From IMG/VR virus record IMGVR_UViG_3300020189_000049, positions 1 to 29,924 of that record: 29,924 nt of DNA; one strand, given 5' to 3'. Each line of letters starts with the position of its first letter. Position 1 is the first letter of the stretch. Position numbers and translations under genes: made by a program. A model generated the notes under the pieces. That model saw only the letters and a program-made list of their open reading frames with translations. It had not been told where the DNA came from and did not search any database. Origin of the DNA: a virus. Shown here in pieces: positions 9,733-16,938 of this stretch.

Positions 9733-9957
9733 ATGAAAAGATTAAAGGTGGAAGGCAATCCTAGCCTAGTTCGTGATACAAGATCTGGTGCAATTATTAA
9801 TATAAATAAGAAGGAAATCGACAGAGCAAGAAGATCAAAGGCTGAAAGAAAGAAGAAAGAACAAACTTTCGAAAATCTGCAGGCCGAGGTGAACAACTTA
9901 AAGAATGATGTAAGTGACATTAAAAGACTGCTCGAGAAATTAGTAGAGAACAAGTAA
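9733..9957 (+). CDS. Small basic coiled-coil protein of virion gene cluster
   Basis: A 74-residue protein starting 3 nt after the large DUF4815 gene. The N-terminal part ('VEGNPSLVRDTRSGAIININ', about residues 6-25) resembles a short motif common to small proteins encoded between structural genes of marine T4-like phages. The C-terminal half is strongly charged (Lys/Arg/Glu) with a leucine/valine heptad pattern 'LQAEVNNLKNDVSDIKRLLE', predicting a coiled coil. Its stop overlaps the next ATG by one base. Function is unknown; a small structural linker or assembly chaperone is possible. The opposite strand here also has an open frame, but coupling, codon use and synteny favour this strand. Confidence 0.72.
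   Translation: MKRLKVEGNPSLVRDTRSGAIININKKEIDRARRSKAERKKKEQTFENLQAEVNNLKNDVSDIKRLLEKLVENK
9801..9808 (+). promoter_or_regulatory. Possible intragenic late promoter motif TATAAATA
   Basis: An exact TATAAATA inside the 74-residue gene, about 150 nt upstream of the INEL-repeat fibre gene at 9957. It encodes the Asn-Ile-Asn-Lys part of the protein, so it may be chance in AT-rich codons. It is given because the octamer is otherwise found only at gene boundaries in this window. Confidence 0.3.
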
Positions 9958-11024
9958 TGGCAAAATCATACGTATCACTGTCATCAACCTTCCGAAATCT
10001 TGTTGATCAATTAAATCAACATGAGAACGGAATTGGTGATATTGCTCTCCTTACGACTGGCGATACTACAGGCGCTGACTCTGATCTAGTTGGGGCTGTT
10101 AATGAGCTTGACTCTGATATTGGTGCTAGACCGGCCACTAACTTAAATACTACTGCAAAGACACTTACTGCCGCTATTAATGAACTTCATGATTCTATCG
10201 GCGAGGTAGGACTTAACACTACCTCCACTACTATCAAAGGCGCTATTAATGAACTTCACGATTCAATTGGTGAGGTTGCCTTATCAACAGCAGCTACTAC
10301 AATCAAAGGGGCTATTAACGAGCACGAAACTGATATCGGTAATATGACCCTTACAGGTCTTACAGCTACTGATATTTCTGCAGCATTACGTGAATTAAGA
10401 ACAGAACTTGGTGATCATACCGCACTTACAACGCCAACTACTTCGAATCTCGTTACTGCTATTAATGAACTAGATTCTGATATTGGTAACAGGTCTAGCT
10501 TAACGACTGCTGCAGACCAAAACCTTGTCGTAGCAATTAATGAATTAGATGCTGATATTGGTAGTATGTCTCTTAATACTACCGCATCTAATTTGACAGC
10601 AGCTATCAACGAAATTCACGATTCAATTGGGGAAGTTGGCCTGGCCACTACTGCTACTACAATCAAGGCTGCTATTAATGAATTAGATAGTAGATTAGAT
10701 TCGAATGATACAGATTTCAATAACTTAGTTGGTAGAGCCACACTTACGACAACTGCAACAAAAGCTAGAAGTGCTATCAATGAACTAGATTCTGATATTG
10801 GTACATTAACATCGCTGACTACAAGTGTTAAATCGTCACTAGTTGGGGCGATCAATGAACTGAAAGCTACTGTTGATCTCCTTGATTCCGATGTCTCAAC
10901 AAATCCAGTTGGGGATCTTAATTCATTAGTAACAACAGCAAAATCAAACATAGTGGCTGCTATTAATGAAACATATAATAGAATTCCAAATATATATGAT
11001 TCAGATGGTACACTATTAAACTAA
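9957..11024 (+). CDS. Fibre-like virion protein made of AINELDSDIG repeats
   Basis: A 355-residue protein consisting almost entirely of about 12 repeats of roughly 25 residues. Each has a helical 'AINEL(D/H)(D/S)SIG' part and a linker such as 'LTTTATTIKG' or 'LNTTASNLTA'. This repeat style is known from phage fibres, where it makes trimeric helical/coiled shafts. N-terminus 'MAKSYVSLSSTFRNLVDQLN' is the likely attachment part. The last residues are 'YDSDGTLLN'; a similar ending ('AAGSLLN') closes the 2071-residue fibre at 24335. It overlaps the preceding gene by one base. A role as a tail or whisker-like fibre is inferred; no receptor-binding tip domain is visible, so it may be a connector rather than the distal part. 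Confidence 0.72.
   Translation: MAKSYVSLSSTFRNLVDQLNQHENGIGDIALLTTGDTTGADSDLVGAVNELDSDIGARPATNLNTTAKTLTAAINELHDSIGEVGLNTTSTTIKGAINELHDSIGEVALSTAATTIKGAINEHETDIGNMTLTGLTATDISAALRELRTELGDHTALTTPTTSNLVTAINELDSDIGNRSSLTTAADQNLVVAINELDADIGSMSLNTTASNLTAAINEIHDSIGEVGLATTATTIKAAINELDSRLDSNDTDFNNLVGRATLTTTATKARSAINELDSDIGTLTSLTTSVKSSLVGAINELKATVDLLDSDVSTNPVGDLNSLVTTAKSNIVAAINETYNRIPNIYDSDGTLLN
10086..10971 (+). repeat. About 12 in-frame repeats encoding AINEL...IG units
   Basis: Degenerate in-frame repeats of about 75-80 nt, each centred on a GCTATTAATGAAC-like sequence (variants GTTAATGAG, GCTATTAACGAG, GCAATTAATGAA, GCGATCAATGAA). Silent third-base differences between copies show that most are not recent duplications. 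Confidence 0.8.
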
Positions 11025-11026
11025 GG
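11011..11026 (+). repeat. 16-nt gene-junction repeat, copy 1 (CACTATTAAACTAAGG)
   Basis: This covers the last codons (Leu-Leu-Asn), the stop and the AAGG ribosome-site core before the gene at 11035. The identical 16 nt recurs at 24322-24337, ending the 2071-residue fibre and preceding gp13. Confidence 0.75.
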
Positions 11027-11034
11027 GACAGATC

Positions 11035-12507
11035 ATGGCAATTATTGACGCCCTTCTTAAGATCGACGACGGTGATGGTAATCTTAAAAAAATTACAGCC
11101 ACAGAAGAAAATTATGCAGCATACCAGGCTGGTATCCAACTAGCGCAAGCTGGTCAATCAAAGGTTGCTTCTCTCAGTACCGGTACCGGGAATGTTGTCG
11201 GTACCTATACGAATACGAAGTTCGATCAAGCTGTAGGCACACATCCTGCTTCATCTTTCACCACAACTACTACAAATACTACAATCTATCAAAACACTGG
11301 TACAGCACCAGAAGATCCACCATTTTCTAAACCTGTACTTTGGGATCAAGATCCTGGTGAGATTGAAGCACTGAATGACACGCAGCTTAACGCTGTGGTT
11401 GATCGTCTACTACTCACAATATTTGCTGGTGATTATCCTGGCACTTACAGACTTGCTACATCTGCACCGAGCGCAGATTACTCGGCACACATTGCAAATG
11501 TATTCACAGATACAAGAACTGATGGTACTTCAGTAGATTACACTATTTGGAAACGTCAGGCTATGACGCCACCAACCGTGGTAAAGCCTGTGAGACTTGT
11601 TGAAGGTACTAAAAATCTGCAACGTATGAGTACCGTAGAAATGCAGGCAACGTTTGGCCAGCGTGCAAAAACACGTATTATGTCCACTGGTATTGGTACG
11701 TATCAGTTACGTAGTTCTGCAGATGGCGCGCCGACAGATCCTGGCACATGGGTGGCTAAAGGGACTGCAACAGACACAAAACAACAAACTGCTGATCAGA
11801 ATTATACAAGAGACAGTACAAGAATTTCAACTAGAGATTCAACTCAGAACTTTACAAGAATAAGTCAATCTAATTACGTTTCTAATTATGGGGCCGTGTA
11901 TGATGGTGATTATGTTGGTACCACTCAATACATTGCTGCTGATTATGTAGGGGAATATGCCGGAACGTATTCTGGTGCTGACTTCGAGGGTAACTATACA
12001 GATGACACCTATACTGGTAACTATGTAGCTACATACACAGGTGTGGATACTTACCTTGGTAACTATCTGAGAAACTTCGTCAGAGATTTTGCGACGTGCG
12101 TAAGCTTCAGCGACTTTTTCAATGGCTTTGAAGCCCAAGCTTATAGGCGTCAAGTAGTGTATACTGGTAACTTTGAGCGTGATTTCGTAGGGGATTACGA
12201 AGGTCCTGCTGATTATTCCACGGATTATCTTGGCGAATACACTGGCGATTTTATTGGTAACTATATAAGTAATTATGAAGGTGATTATGCTGGTGATTAT
12301 ACACCAAACTATGTTGGTCCTATTACGTACGTTGGACAGTATGATGCAGCATATCAAAATGAATACACTGGAGATTATACCGGTGACTATGTAGGTAACT
12401 TTATTGGAGATTACTTAGGTAACTATATAGGTGATTACGCTGGAGAGACAATCCAATCGTCAAACGAAACTATTGAAACATATACGTTATATGTTAGGAC
12501 TGCATAA
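11035..12507 (+). CDS. Tetrapeptide aromatic-repeat virion protein, short paralogue (490 residues)
   Basis: A 490-residue protein. Residues 1-about 255 form a non-repeated head shared with the next gene: 'FDQAVGTHPASS', 'TTTTTNTTIYQN', 'YPGTYRLATSAPS', 'NVFTDTRTDGTSVDY' and 'GTATDTKQQTAD' have near-identical counterparts there in the same order. From residue 256 a four-residue repeat with consensus [ND]-[YF]-x-[GRST] (for example DYTG-DYVG-NFIG-DYLG-NYIG) runs to about residue 471, broken once by a Cys-containing module 'RDFATCVSFSDFFNGF'. The C-terminus 'GETIQSSNETIETYTLYVRT' is nearly identical to that of the paralogue. Y-x-G repeat proteins occur in structural gene clusters of marine T4-like phages, but I know no assigned function. 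Only 3 N-[YF]-T sites are present. Ribosome site AAGGGA precedes the ATG; its stop overlaps the next ATG by one base. Confidence 0.75.
   Translation: MAIIDALLKIDDGDGNLKKITATEENYAAYQAGIQLAQAGQSKVASLSTGTGNVVGTYTNTKFDQAVGTHPASSFTTTTTNTTIYQNTGTAPEDPPFSKPVLWDQDPGEIEALNDTQLNAVVDRLLLTIFAGDYPGTYRLATSAPSADYSAHIANVFTDTRTDGTSVDYTIWKRQAMTPPTVVKPVRLVEGTKNLQRMSTVEMQATFGQRAKTRIMSTGIGTYQLRSSADGAPTDPGTWVAKGTATDTKQQTADQNYTRDSTRISTRDSTQNFTRISQSNYVSNYGAVYDGDYVGTTQYIAADYVGEYAGTYSGADFEGNYTDDTYTGNYVATYTGVDTYLGNYLRNFVRDFATCVSFSDFFNGFEAQAYRRQVVYTGNFERDFVGDYEGPADYSTDYLGEYTGDFIGNYISNYEGDYAGDYTPNYVGPITYVGQYDAAYQNEYTGDYTGDYVGNFIGDYLGNYIGDYAGETIQSSNETIETYTLYVRTA
11800..12446 (+). repeat. 12-nt period repeat encoding [ND][YF]x[GRST] units (short paralogue)
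   Basis: About 50 four-codon units such as GATTATGTAGGG, AACTATATAGGT and GATTATGCTGGT, interrupted at about 12070-12175 by the module containing FATCVSF. Synonymous codons vary strongly between neighbouring units, so most of the array is old. Confidence 0.8.
12085..12173 (+). repeat. Cys-module shared with 14097-14182
   Basis: This segment inside the short paralogue's repeats shares a 17-nt block (GATTTTGCGACGTGCGT) and a 26-nt block (12148-12173 versus 14157-14182) with the long paralogue, whereas flanking repeats differ. It encodes 'DFATCV' ... 'FNGF' ... 'RRQVVYTGNF', the only cysteine-bearing part of either repeat region. Confidence 0.75.
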
Positions 12508-15011
12508 TGGCTTTATCTACTTTACAAACCCCGCTTAAGCTCCAGGGGTCTGGGGGTGACTTACAACAATTCGATTCAGATGAATTGGATTACCTTGCAT
12601 ACCGAGCCGGATTAAAATTATCGACTATTGCTAACACCTCAGTATCACGTATTAATTCATCTGGTGCAGGTGCTGATGCTATTGGTACATATACTGACAC
12701 ACAGTTTGATCAGGCTATTGGAACCCATCCAGGTTCATCTCTTACTACCACTACTACGAATACTACCATCTATCAAAATAGTGGTACAGCATCCTATGTA
12801 GATTCTGATGGATTCCGTCGACCACTAGGATTTAAAAGTGACGGTAGTTTCCAAGCCAGAGAGATGGCAGATTCAGATATGAATCTTTTGGTCGATGAAT
12901 TGAATACACGTATTCACACCTACCAATATCCTGGTACTTACAAACTTGCAACATCGGCACCAAGTGGGGATTACACAGCAGCACTATCAAATGTCTTTAC
13001 GGATAATCGTACTGATGGCACGGCGGTTAATTATAGTATTTGGCAACGTACTGCAATGACTGCACCAACTACTACAAAGTATGTACGTATCAAAGGGATC
13101 TATACAGACGAGACAGATCTTGGTGAATCATACGATGGTTTCCAAGAAGCTACTGTTGGTGAGATAGGATACACTTTAGGTAAAGTTGCTCAGAACCGTA
13201 TCATGACAACTGGGATTGGTACCTATGAGCTTCGATCTTCTGCTGCAGGTGCACCATCTGGTGGTACTTGGGTATCACAAGGTACTGCTACTGATACTAA
13301 ACAGCAAACTGCTGATGTAAACTACACACGAGATAGCACACGTAATTCAACAAGAGATTCTACTCAGAACTTTACTCGTAACTCACTACTGAACTACACA
13401 GGTGATTATACAGGTAACTATCTGTCTAACTTTACTAGAGTTTCTACAAATAATTTTGCGGATGCTTTCACTGCAGTCTATGAAGGAACGTATGATGGTA
13501 ATTATGCAGTGGATTACGCTGCTGACTTCATTGGTGATTACATATCCAACTTTACTCGAGTATCTACTGGTAACTATACTGGTAACTATAATCCCGATTA
13601 TACTGGTGACTACACCGGAAATTACCTAAGTAATTTCACAAGAGATTCAACAAGAATATCCAATCAGAATTACACAAGAGAATCTGCAGCAAACTATACT
13701 GGTAATTATATTTCAAACTTTACTCGAGCGTCTGCTGCAAACTATACTGGTGATTATATAGGTGGTAACTTCCTTGGTGACTATACTGGTAACTATGCTA
13801 CAGACTTTACTCGAGTTTCAGCAGCTAACTATACTGGTGACTATGTAGGTGGTAACTTCCTTGGTGATTATACGGGTAATTATACCGCAAACTTTACTCG
13901 AGTTTCAGCAGCTAACTATACTGGTGACTATGTAGGTGGTAACTTCCTTGGTGACTATACTGGTAACTATGCTACAGACTTTACACGTGTATCAACCCGA
14001 AACAGTCAACGAACTTCTACCGTAGATTATACTGGTGACTTTACGGGTAATTATGAAACGGACTATGTAGGTAACTATGTGCGTGACTTCGTGCGGGATT
14101 TTGCGACGTGCGTGCAATTCTCCACCTTCTACAATGGCTTTGCGCGAAGTTTTAGACGTCAAGTAGTGTATACTGGTAACTTCGCTGGTAACTTTGCAGG
14201 TAACTATCTGTCTAACTTTACTAGAGTTTCTACACTCATTTCGACAGCAAACTTCCTGGGAGACTACACCGGTGACTACACTGGGAATTATGTTTCTAAC
14301 TTTACTCGAAATAGCCAGCGCACATCTACTGTAAACTACACTCGGGCATCTGCTGCAAACTATACTGGTAACTATGCTACAGACTTTACTAGAAACTCAC
14401 AACGTACGTCTACTGTAAACTACACGCGAGCATCTGCTGCTAACTACACTGGGAATTATGTTTCTAACTTTACTCGAAATAGCCAGCGCACATCTACTGT
14501 AAACTACACGCGAGCATCTGCTGCGAACTATACTGGTAACTATGAAACAGATTTTACCCGGGTGTCTGCTGCGAACTATACTGGTAACTATGCTGCAGAT
14601 TATACTGGTAACTACATTGGCAACTATGAAACAGATTTTACACGTGTATCAACCCGAAATTCATTAGGTGATTTTACCCGTAATTCGACAGATTCCTACA
14701 CCGGTGATTATGAAACTAACTTTACTAGAAACAGTTTGATACAGTACGCTGGTGATTATGTGGGTCAATACGATCAAGGTTATACGGGTAATTATACTGG
14801 TATAGAATATACTGCAGATTATACTGGAAACTATGAAACAGATTTTACACGTGTATCCACAGACATATATAGTTCAGACTTCATTGGAGATTACGTCGGT
14901 AACTTCATTGGTGACTACATAGGTAACTATATTGGGGATTACCTTGGAGAAACCATTCAGGCAACAAATGAAACGATAGAGACCTATACCTTATACATGC
15001 GTATTGCTTAA
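12507..15011 (+). CDS. Tetrapeptide aromatic-repeat virion protein, long paralogue (834 residues)
   Basis: The paralogue of the preceding gene, 834 residues. Residues 1-about 271 are the same head domain (with a 'YVDSDGFRRPLGFKSDGS' insertion); residues 272-about 814 are repeats; the tail 'GETIQATNETIETYTLYMRI' matches its neighbour. Repeats follow [ND]-[YF]-x-[GRST], mixed with 'RVST', 'RDST', 'VSAA' and 'NSQR-TSTV' units, and are grouped into larger units of 29 residues (about 13780-13980) and 56 residues (about 14275-14510). I count 27 N-Y-T or N-F-T tripeptides. The Cys module 'RDFATCVQFSTFYNGF' occurs once. A fibrous, possibly solenoid or beta-spiral structure with ladders of aromatic residues is inferred from the strict period. 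The gene starts on the last base of the preceding one and ends 13 nt before a gene cassette with two glycosyltransferases. Surface-exposed fibre role likely but unproven. Confidence 0.76.
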   Translation: MALSTLQTPLKLQGSGGDLQQFDSDELDYLAYRAGLKLSTIANTSVSRINSSGAGADAIGTYTDTQFDQAIGTHPGSSLTTTTTNTTIYQNSGTASYVDSDGFRRPLGFKSDGSFQAREMADSDMNLLVDELNTRIHTYQYPGTYKLATSAPSGDYTAALSNVFTDNRTDGTAVNYSIWQRTAMTAPTTTKYVRIKGIYTDETDLGESYDGFQEATVGEIGYTLGKVAQNRIMTTGIGTYELRSSAAGAPSGGTWVSQGTATDTKQQTADVNYTRDSTRNSTRDSTQNFTRNSLLNYTGDYTGNYLSNFTRVSTNNFADAFTAVYEGTYDGNYAVDYAADFIGDYISNFTRVSTGNYTGNYNPDYTGDYTGNYLSNFTRDSTRISNQNYTRESAANYTGNYISNFTRASAANYTGDYIGGNFLGDYTGNYATDFTRVSAANYTGDYVGGNFLGDYTGNYTANFTRVSAANYTGDYVGGNFLGDYTGNYATDFTRVSTRNSQRTSTVDYTGDFTGNYETDYVGNYVRDFVRDFATCVQFSTFYNGFARSFRRQVVYTGNFAGNFAGNYLSNFTRVSTLISTANFLGDYTGDYTGNYVSNFTRNSQRTSTVNYTRASAANYTGNYATDFTRNSQRTSTVNYTRASAANYTGNYVSNFTRNSQRTSTVNYTRASAANYTGNYETDFTRVSAANYTGNYAADYTGNYIGNYETDFTRVSTRNSLGDFTRNSTDSYTGDYETNFTRNSLIQYAGDYVGQYDQGYTGNYTGIEYTADYTGNYETDFTRVSTDIYSSDFIGDYVGNFIGDYIGNYIGDYLGETIQATNETIETYTLYMRIA
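13320..14949 (+). repeat. 12-nt period repeat array with 87-nt and 168-nt higher-order units (long paralogue)
   Basis: About 135 four-codon units. Higher-order copies are almost identical in DNA: 13804-13867 equals 13891-13954 (64 nt, spacing 87 nt = 29 codons), and 14275-14341 equals 14443-14509 (67 nt, spacing 168 nt = 56 codons). All spacings are multiples of three, so the array grows without breaking the frame. Recent duplication or gene conversion is implied by absence of silent changes. Confidence 0.85.
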
Positions 15012-15024
15012 TTAGGAAAGTGAA

Positions 15025-15474
15025 ATGAAAAAACAATGGAAACATCCCTTTTGGGAAAATTATCAGAAGGATCGTATTACCTGTAAGTTAGTCATTGAGC
15101 ATGACGATGGTAAAGAAACTTCTTCTACTGCAAAAATCTTCAAGTACACCAGCGGTGGTAAGATCAATCCTGACTGGGAAGAAATTCTAAAGCAGAACGA
15201 TATTGCTAAAATCGATAAAAATACGCAAGAACGCGAAGAGCGACACCGGAAACGTCGTGAAGCTGAGGCTATGCAAAAGAAAGAAAGAGATCAAGCTCAA
15301 AAGCTAGAAGAACTCTTTAATGCAAAGCTAGAGGTATTTGAGATCGATTCCGTTAAGAATTCTTCCAATAGGAAGATGAAGGCGCGTATGCGTAAGTCCA
15401 AAAATCGTTATGAATTGTTGGCCTACACTGTTATGTTATTGAAAGAAGAAATTGAGAATGAGCAATCCGTCTAA
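15025..15474 (+). CDS. Basic coiled-coil protein of unknown function
   Basis: A 149-residue, strongly charged protein. Residues 1-60 contain 'HPFWENYQKDRITCKLVIEH', a short beta-looking segment; residues about 68-100 are a Lys/Arg/Glu-rich run ('REERHRKRREAEAMQKKERD') likely to be a long helix; the C-terminal part 'KMKARMRKSKNRYELLAYTV' is basic and helical. I do not recognise the family. It starts 13 nt after the long repeat protein with a good AGGAAAG ribosome site and overlaps the glycosyltransferase gene by 17 nt, so it belongs to the same transcript as the cassette. A chaperone or assembly factor for the repeat proteins, like the small assembly proteins found next to fibre genes, is a possibility from position only. 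Confidence 0.7.
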   Translation: MKKQWKHPFWENYQKDRITCKLVIEHDDGKETSSTAKIFKYTSGGKINPDWEEILKQNDIAKIDKNTQEREERHRKRREAEAMQKKERDQAQKLEELFNAKLEVFEIDSVKNSSNRKMKARMRKSKNRYELLAYTVMLLKEEIENEQSV

Positions 15475-16270
15475 AGGATTTGTAATTGTAGCTACAAACA
15501 AACCCGCATTCTACTCCTCTGCTATGAATCTCGTAGAATCTATCCTGGATCACTACGAAGATGCAAGAATTACTTTCTTCACTTCCCACCCCGAATGGAT
15601 TGATAACAGAGCAAAAGATTACTGCGAAAATATTCTGGATTGTCCTGAACATATTCGTGGTAAATTGTATGGTATGGCAAACAGCCCGTATGATATAACA
15701 TTCTACGTTGATGCCGATTCTGTTTGTGAGCATGAAGATATTGTAAATGTATGGGATGAACTTGGTGATAATGATCTTTCATTTGTAAGACTTACAAAAG
15801 ACAAGGTTGCTGCAGCCTCTTTTGTAGAGGTTGACGCCCCAATTGAAGGTACCGATAAAGTTATTGATTTGGTTCTATGTGGTGGTGTTTGTCTATATGA
15901 TATGAGAAAACCAATCATTCGAGATTTTATGAAAGATTGGTGGGAGATGTTTCTAGTACAAGAAGAATGGTACAATCATTATAGAGGAAGAGGTTATAAA
16001 CCAACTTCAACCCCATGGTGGCATGAAGGAACACCCATCACTATGTTAAGATGGGATCAATTTACGTTGTGGTGGATGACTAACGAAATGGATAAGTACA
16101 AAGATCTTAAGATAGGTAAATTTGAAGATAACTACAGATGGAATTGGTTTACAAGTTTTAAGTTCAACCAGACTGGATCAAATGCTGGTAAGCACAGATT
16201 AGTGAACAATCCACCAATTATAGTCCATCATTCTGCAACTCTTCAAAAAGATAAGGACTTTAGAGTATGA
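15458..16270 (+). CDS. Glycosyltransferase-like protein with DxD motif
   Basis: A 270-residue protein from ATG 15458 (a TTG at 15452 in frame would add two residues; ATG preferred). Residues 8-25 'GFVIVATNKPAFYSSAMNLV' is a Rossmann-like first strand and helix; 'ITFYVDADSVCEHED' puts a DxD motif at D85-D87, as in metal-dependent GT-A glycosyltransferases that use nucleotide sugars; 'LCGGVCLYD' (about 145-155) fits the acceptor side; 'IIVHHSA' near residues 254-260 gives C-terminal histidines where GT-A enzymes often have a metal ligand. Substrate unknown. The start lies 17 nt inside the previous gene and the end overlaps the oxygenase-like gene by 4 nt. It is one of two unrelated-looking glycosyltransferases in this cassette. 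A target among virion proteins or host surface sugar is inference. Confidence 0.72.
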   Translation: MSNPSKGFVIVATNKPAFYSSAMNLVESILDHYEDARITFFTSHPEWIDNRAKDYCENILDCPEHIRGKLYGMANSPYDITFYVDADSVCEHEDIVNVWDELGDNDLSFVRLTKDKVAAASFVEVDAPIEGTDKVIDLVLCGGVCLYDMRKPIIRDFMKDWWEMFLVQEEWYNHYRGRGYKPTSTPWWHEGTPITMLRWDQFTLWWMTNEMDKYKDLKIGKFEDNYRWNWFTSFKFNQTGSNAGKHRLVNNPPIIVHHSATLQKDKDFRV

Positions 16271-16938
16271 GAGATATTAAAATCAACAATGAGATGGTAA
16301 TGGAATCTTTGAATAAGTTCAAAAATTTTGTTCTTACTAAGTATCAAGAAGGTAACTTACAAAAGGATCTACCTTTAAATTCAAAAGACCACACCAGAGA
16401 CAGGTGGCTTGCGGATGACTATCTTGAAAGAATTATTGCGCGAGGCAGAGAACATGACGGATTTCCAGAGAGTATGCACTCGTATTCTGGTTTGATGCCA
16501 GGGGCAGAAAGAGATACCGGGAATACGGATCTAAAAATTATAGAAGAGTACAGGAATAAAGCCCAAGAATTAAATAATGAATTAATGGCAGAACTTTCTG
16601 CTAAAAGAAATACTCTTGTTACACTCTATCCTCCTGGAGGCTGGATATCTTGGCATAATAATGCAAATGCTGCGGGGTACAATGTTATTTTCTCTTGGTC
16701 AGAAAACGGGGATGGATGGTTTGATTACTGGGACCTTGAAAAGAAAGAACGTGTGAGAGTTCAGGATGTACCTGGATGGCAGTGTAAGATGGGTTACTTT
16801 GGTGCGTACCATCAACCAGATAAGCTCTGTTACCATGCAGCATCAACAGACTGTCTCCGTATTAGTGTTGCATATGTGTTTGCTGAAGCTGAAAACATTT
16901 GGGAACAGATTATTGAGGATATTGAAGATCCGTTATGA
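16267..16938 (+). CDS. 2OG-Fe(II) oxygenase-like protein (HxN variant of metal motif)
   Basis: A 223-residue protein. The C-terminal half has the layout of a double-stranded beta-helix oxygenase: 'LYPPGGWISWHNNANAAGYN' (about 120-139, first metal His = H130), 'FSWSENGDGWFDYWD', then 'CYHAASTDCLRISVAYVF' with distal His H190 and R198 at the place of the 2-oxoglutarate carboxylate-binding Arg. The usual HxD carboxylate is an Asn (H130-N131-N132). Similar 'WHTN..N' proteins are found in cyanophage genomes, often labelled 2OG-Fe(II) oxygenase. N-terminal 110 residues are helical and unassigned. The gene overlaps its neighbours by 4 nt at both ends (ATGA type), showing co-translation with the two glycosyltransferases. 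It may hydroxylate a protein or sugar, or may bind without classical catalysis; the Asn makes activity uncertain. Confidence 0.6.
   Translation: MRDIKINNEMVMESLNKFKNFVLTKYQEGNLQKDLPLNSKDHTRDRWLADDYLERIIARGREHDGFPESMHSYSGLMPGAERDTGNTDLKIIEEYRNKAQELNNELMAELSAKRNTLVTLYPPGGWISWHNNANAAGYNVIFSWSENGDGWFDYWDLEKKERVRVQDVPGWQCKMGYFGAYHQPDKLCYHAASTDCLRISVAYVFAEAENIWEQIIEDIEDPL

Noticed and set aside
9486-12357. Long open frames on the minus strand (for example 9486-9953 and 11839-12357) and elsewhere such as 23066-23518
   Set aside because: They lie opposite well-supported plus-strand genes, lack ribosome sites and family motifs, and arise from repetitive or biased codons of the true genes.
13400-14870. 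CRISPR-like regular direct repeats
   Set aside because: The repeats are in-frame codons of one intact reading frame with 12-nt sub-periodicity and no unique spacers of constant length; they are protein repeats.
15452-15454. TTG at 15452 as start of the first glycosyltransferase
   Set aside because: ATG at 15458 is in frame six bases later and gives the normal distance to the GAAAGAAGAA purine-rich stretch; two residues make no difference to the fold.
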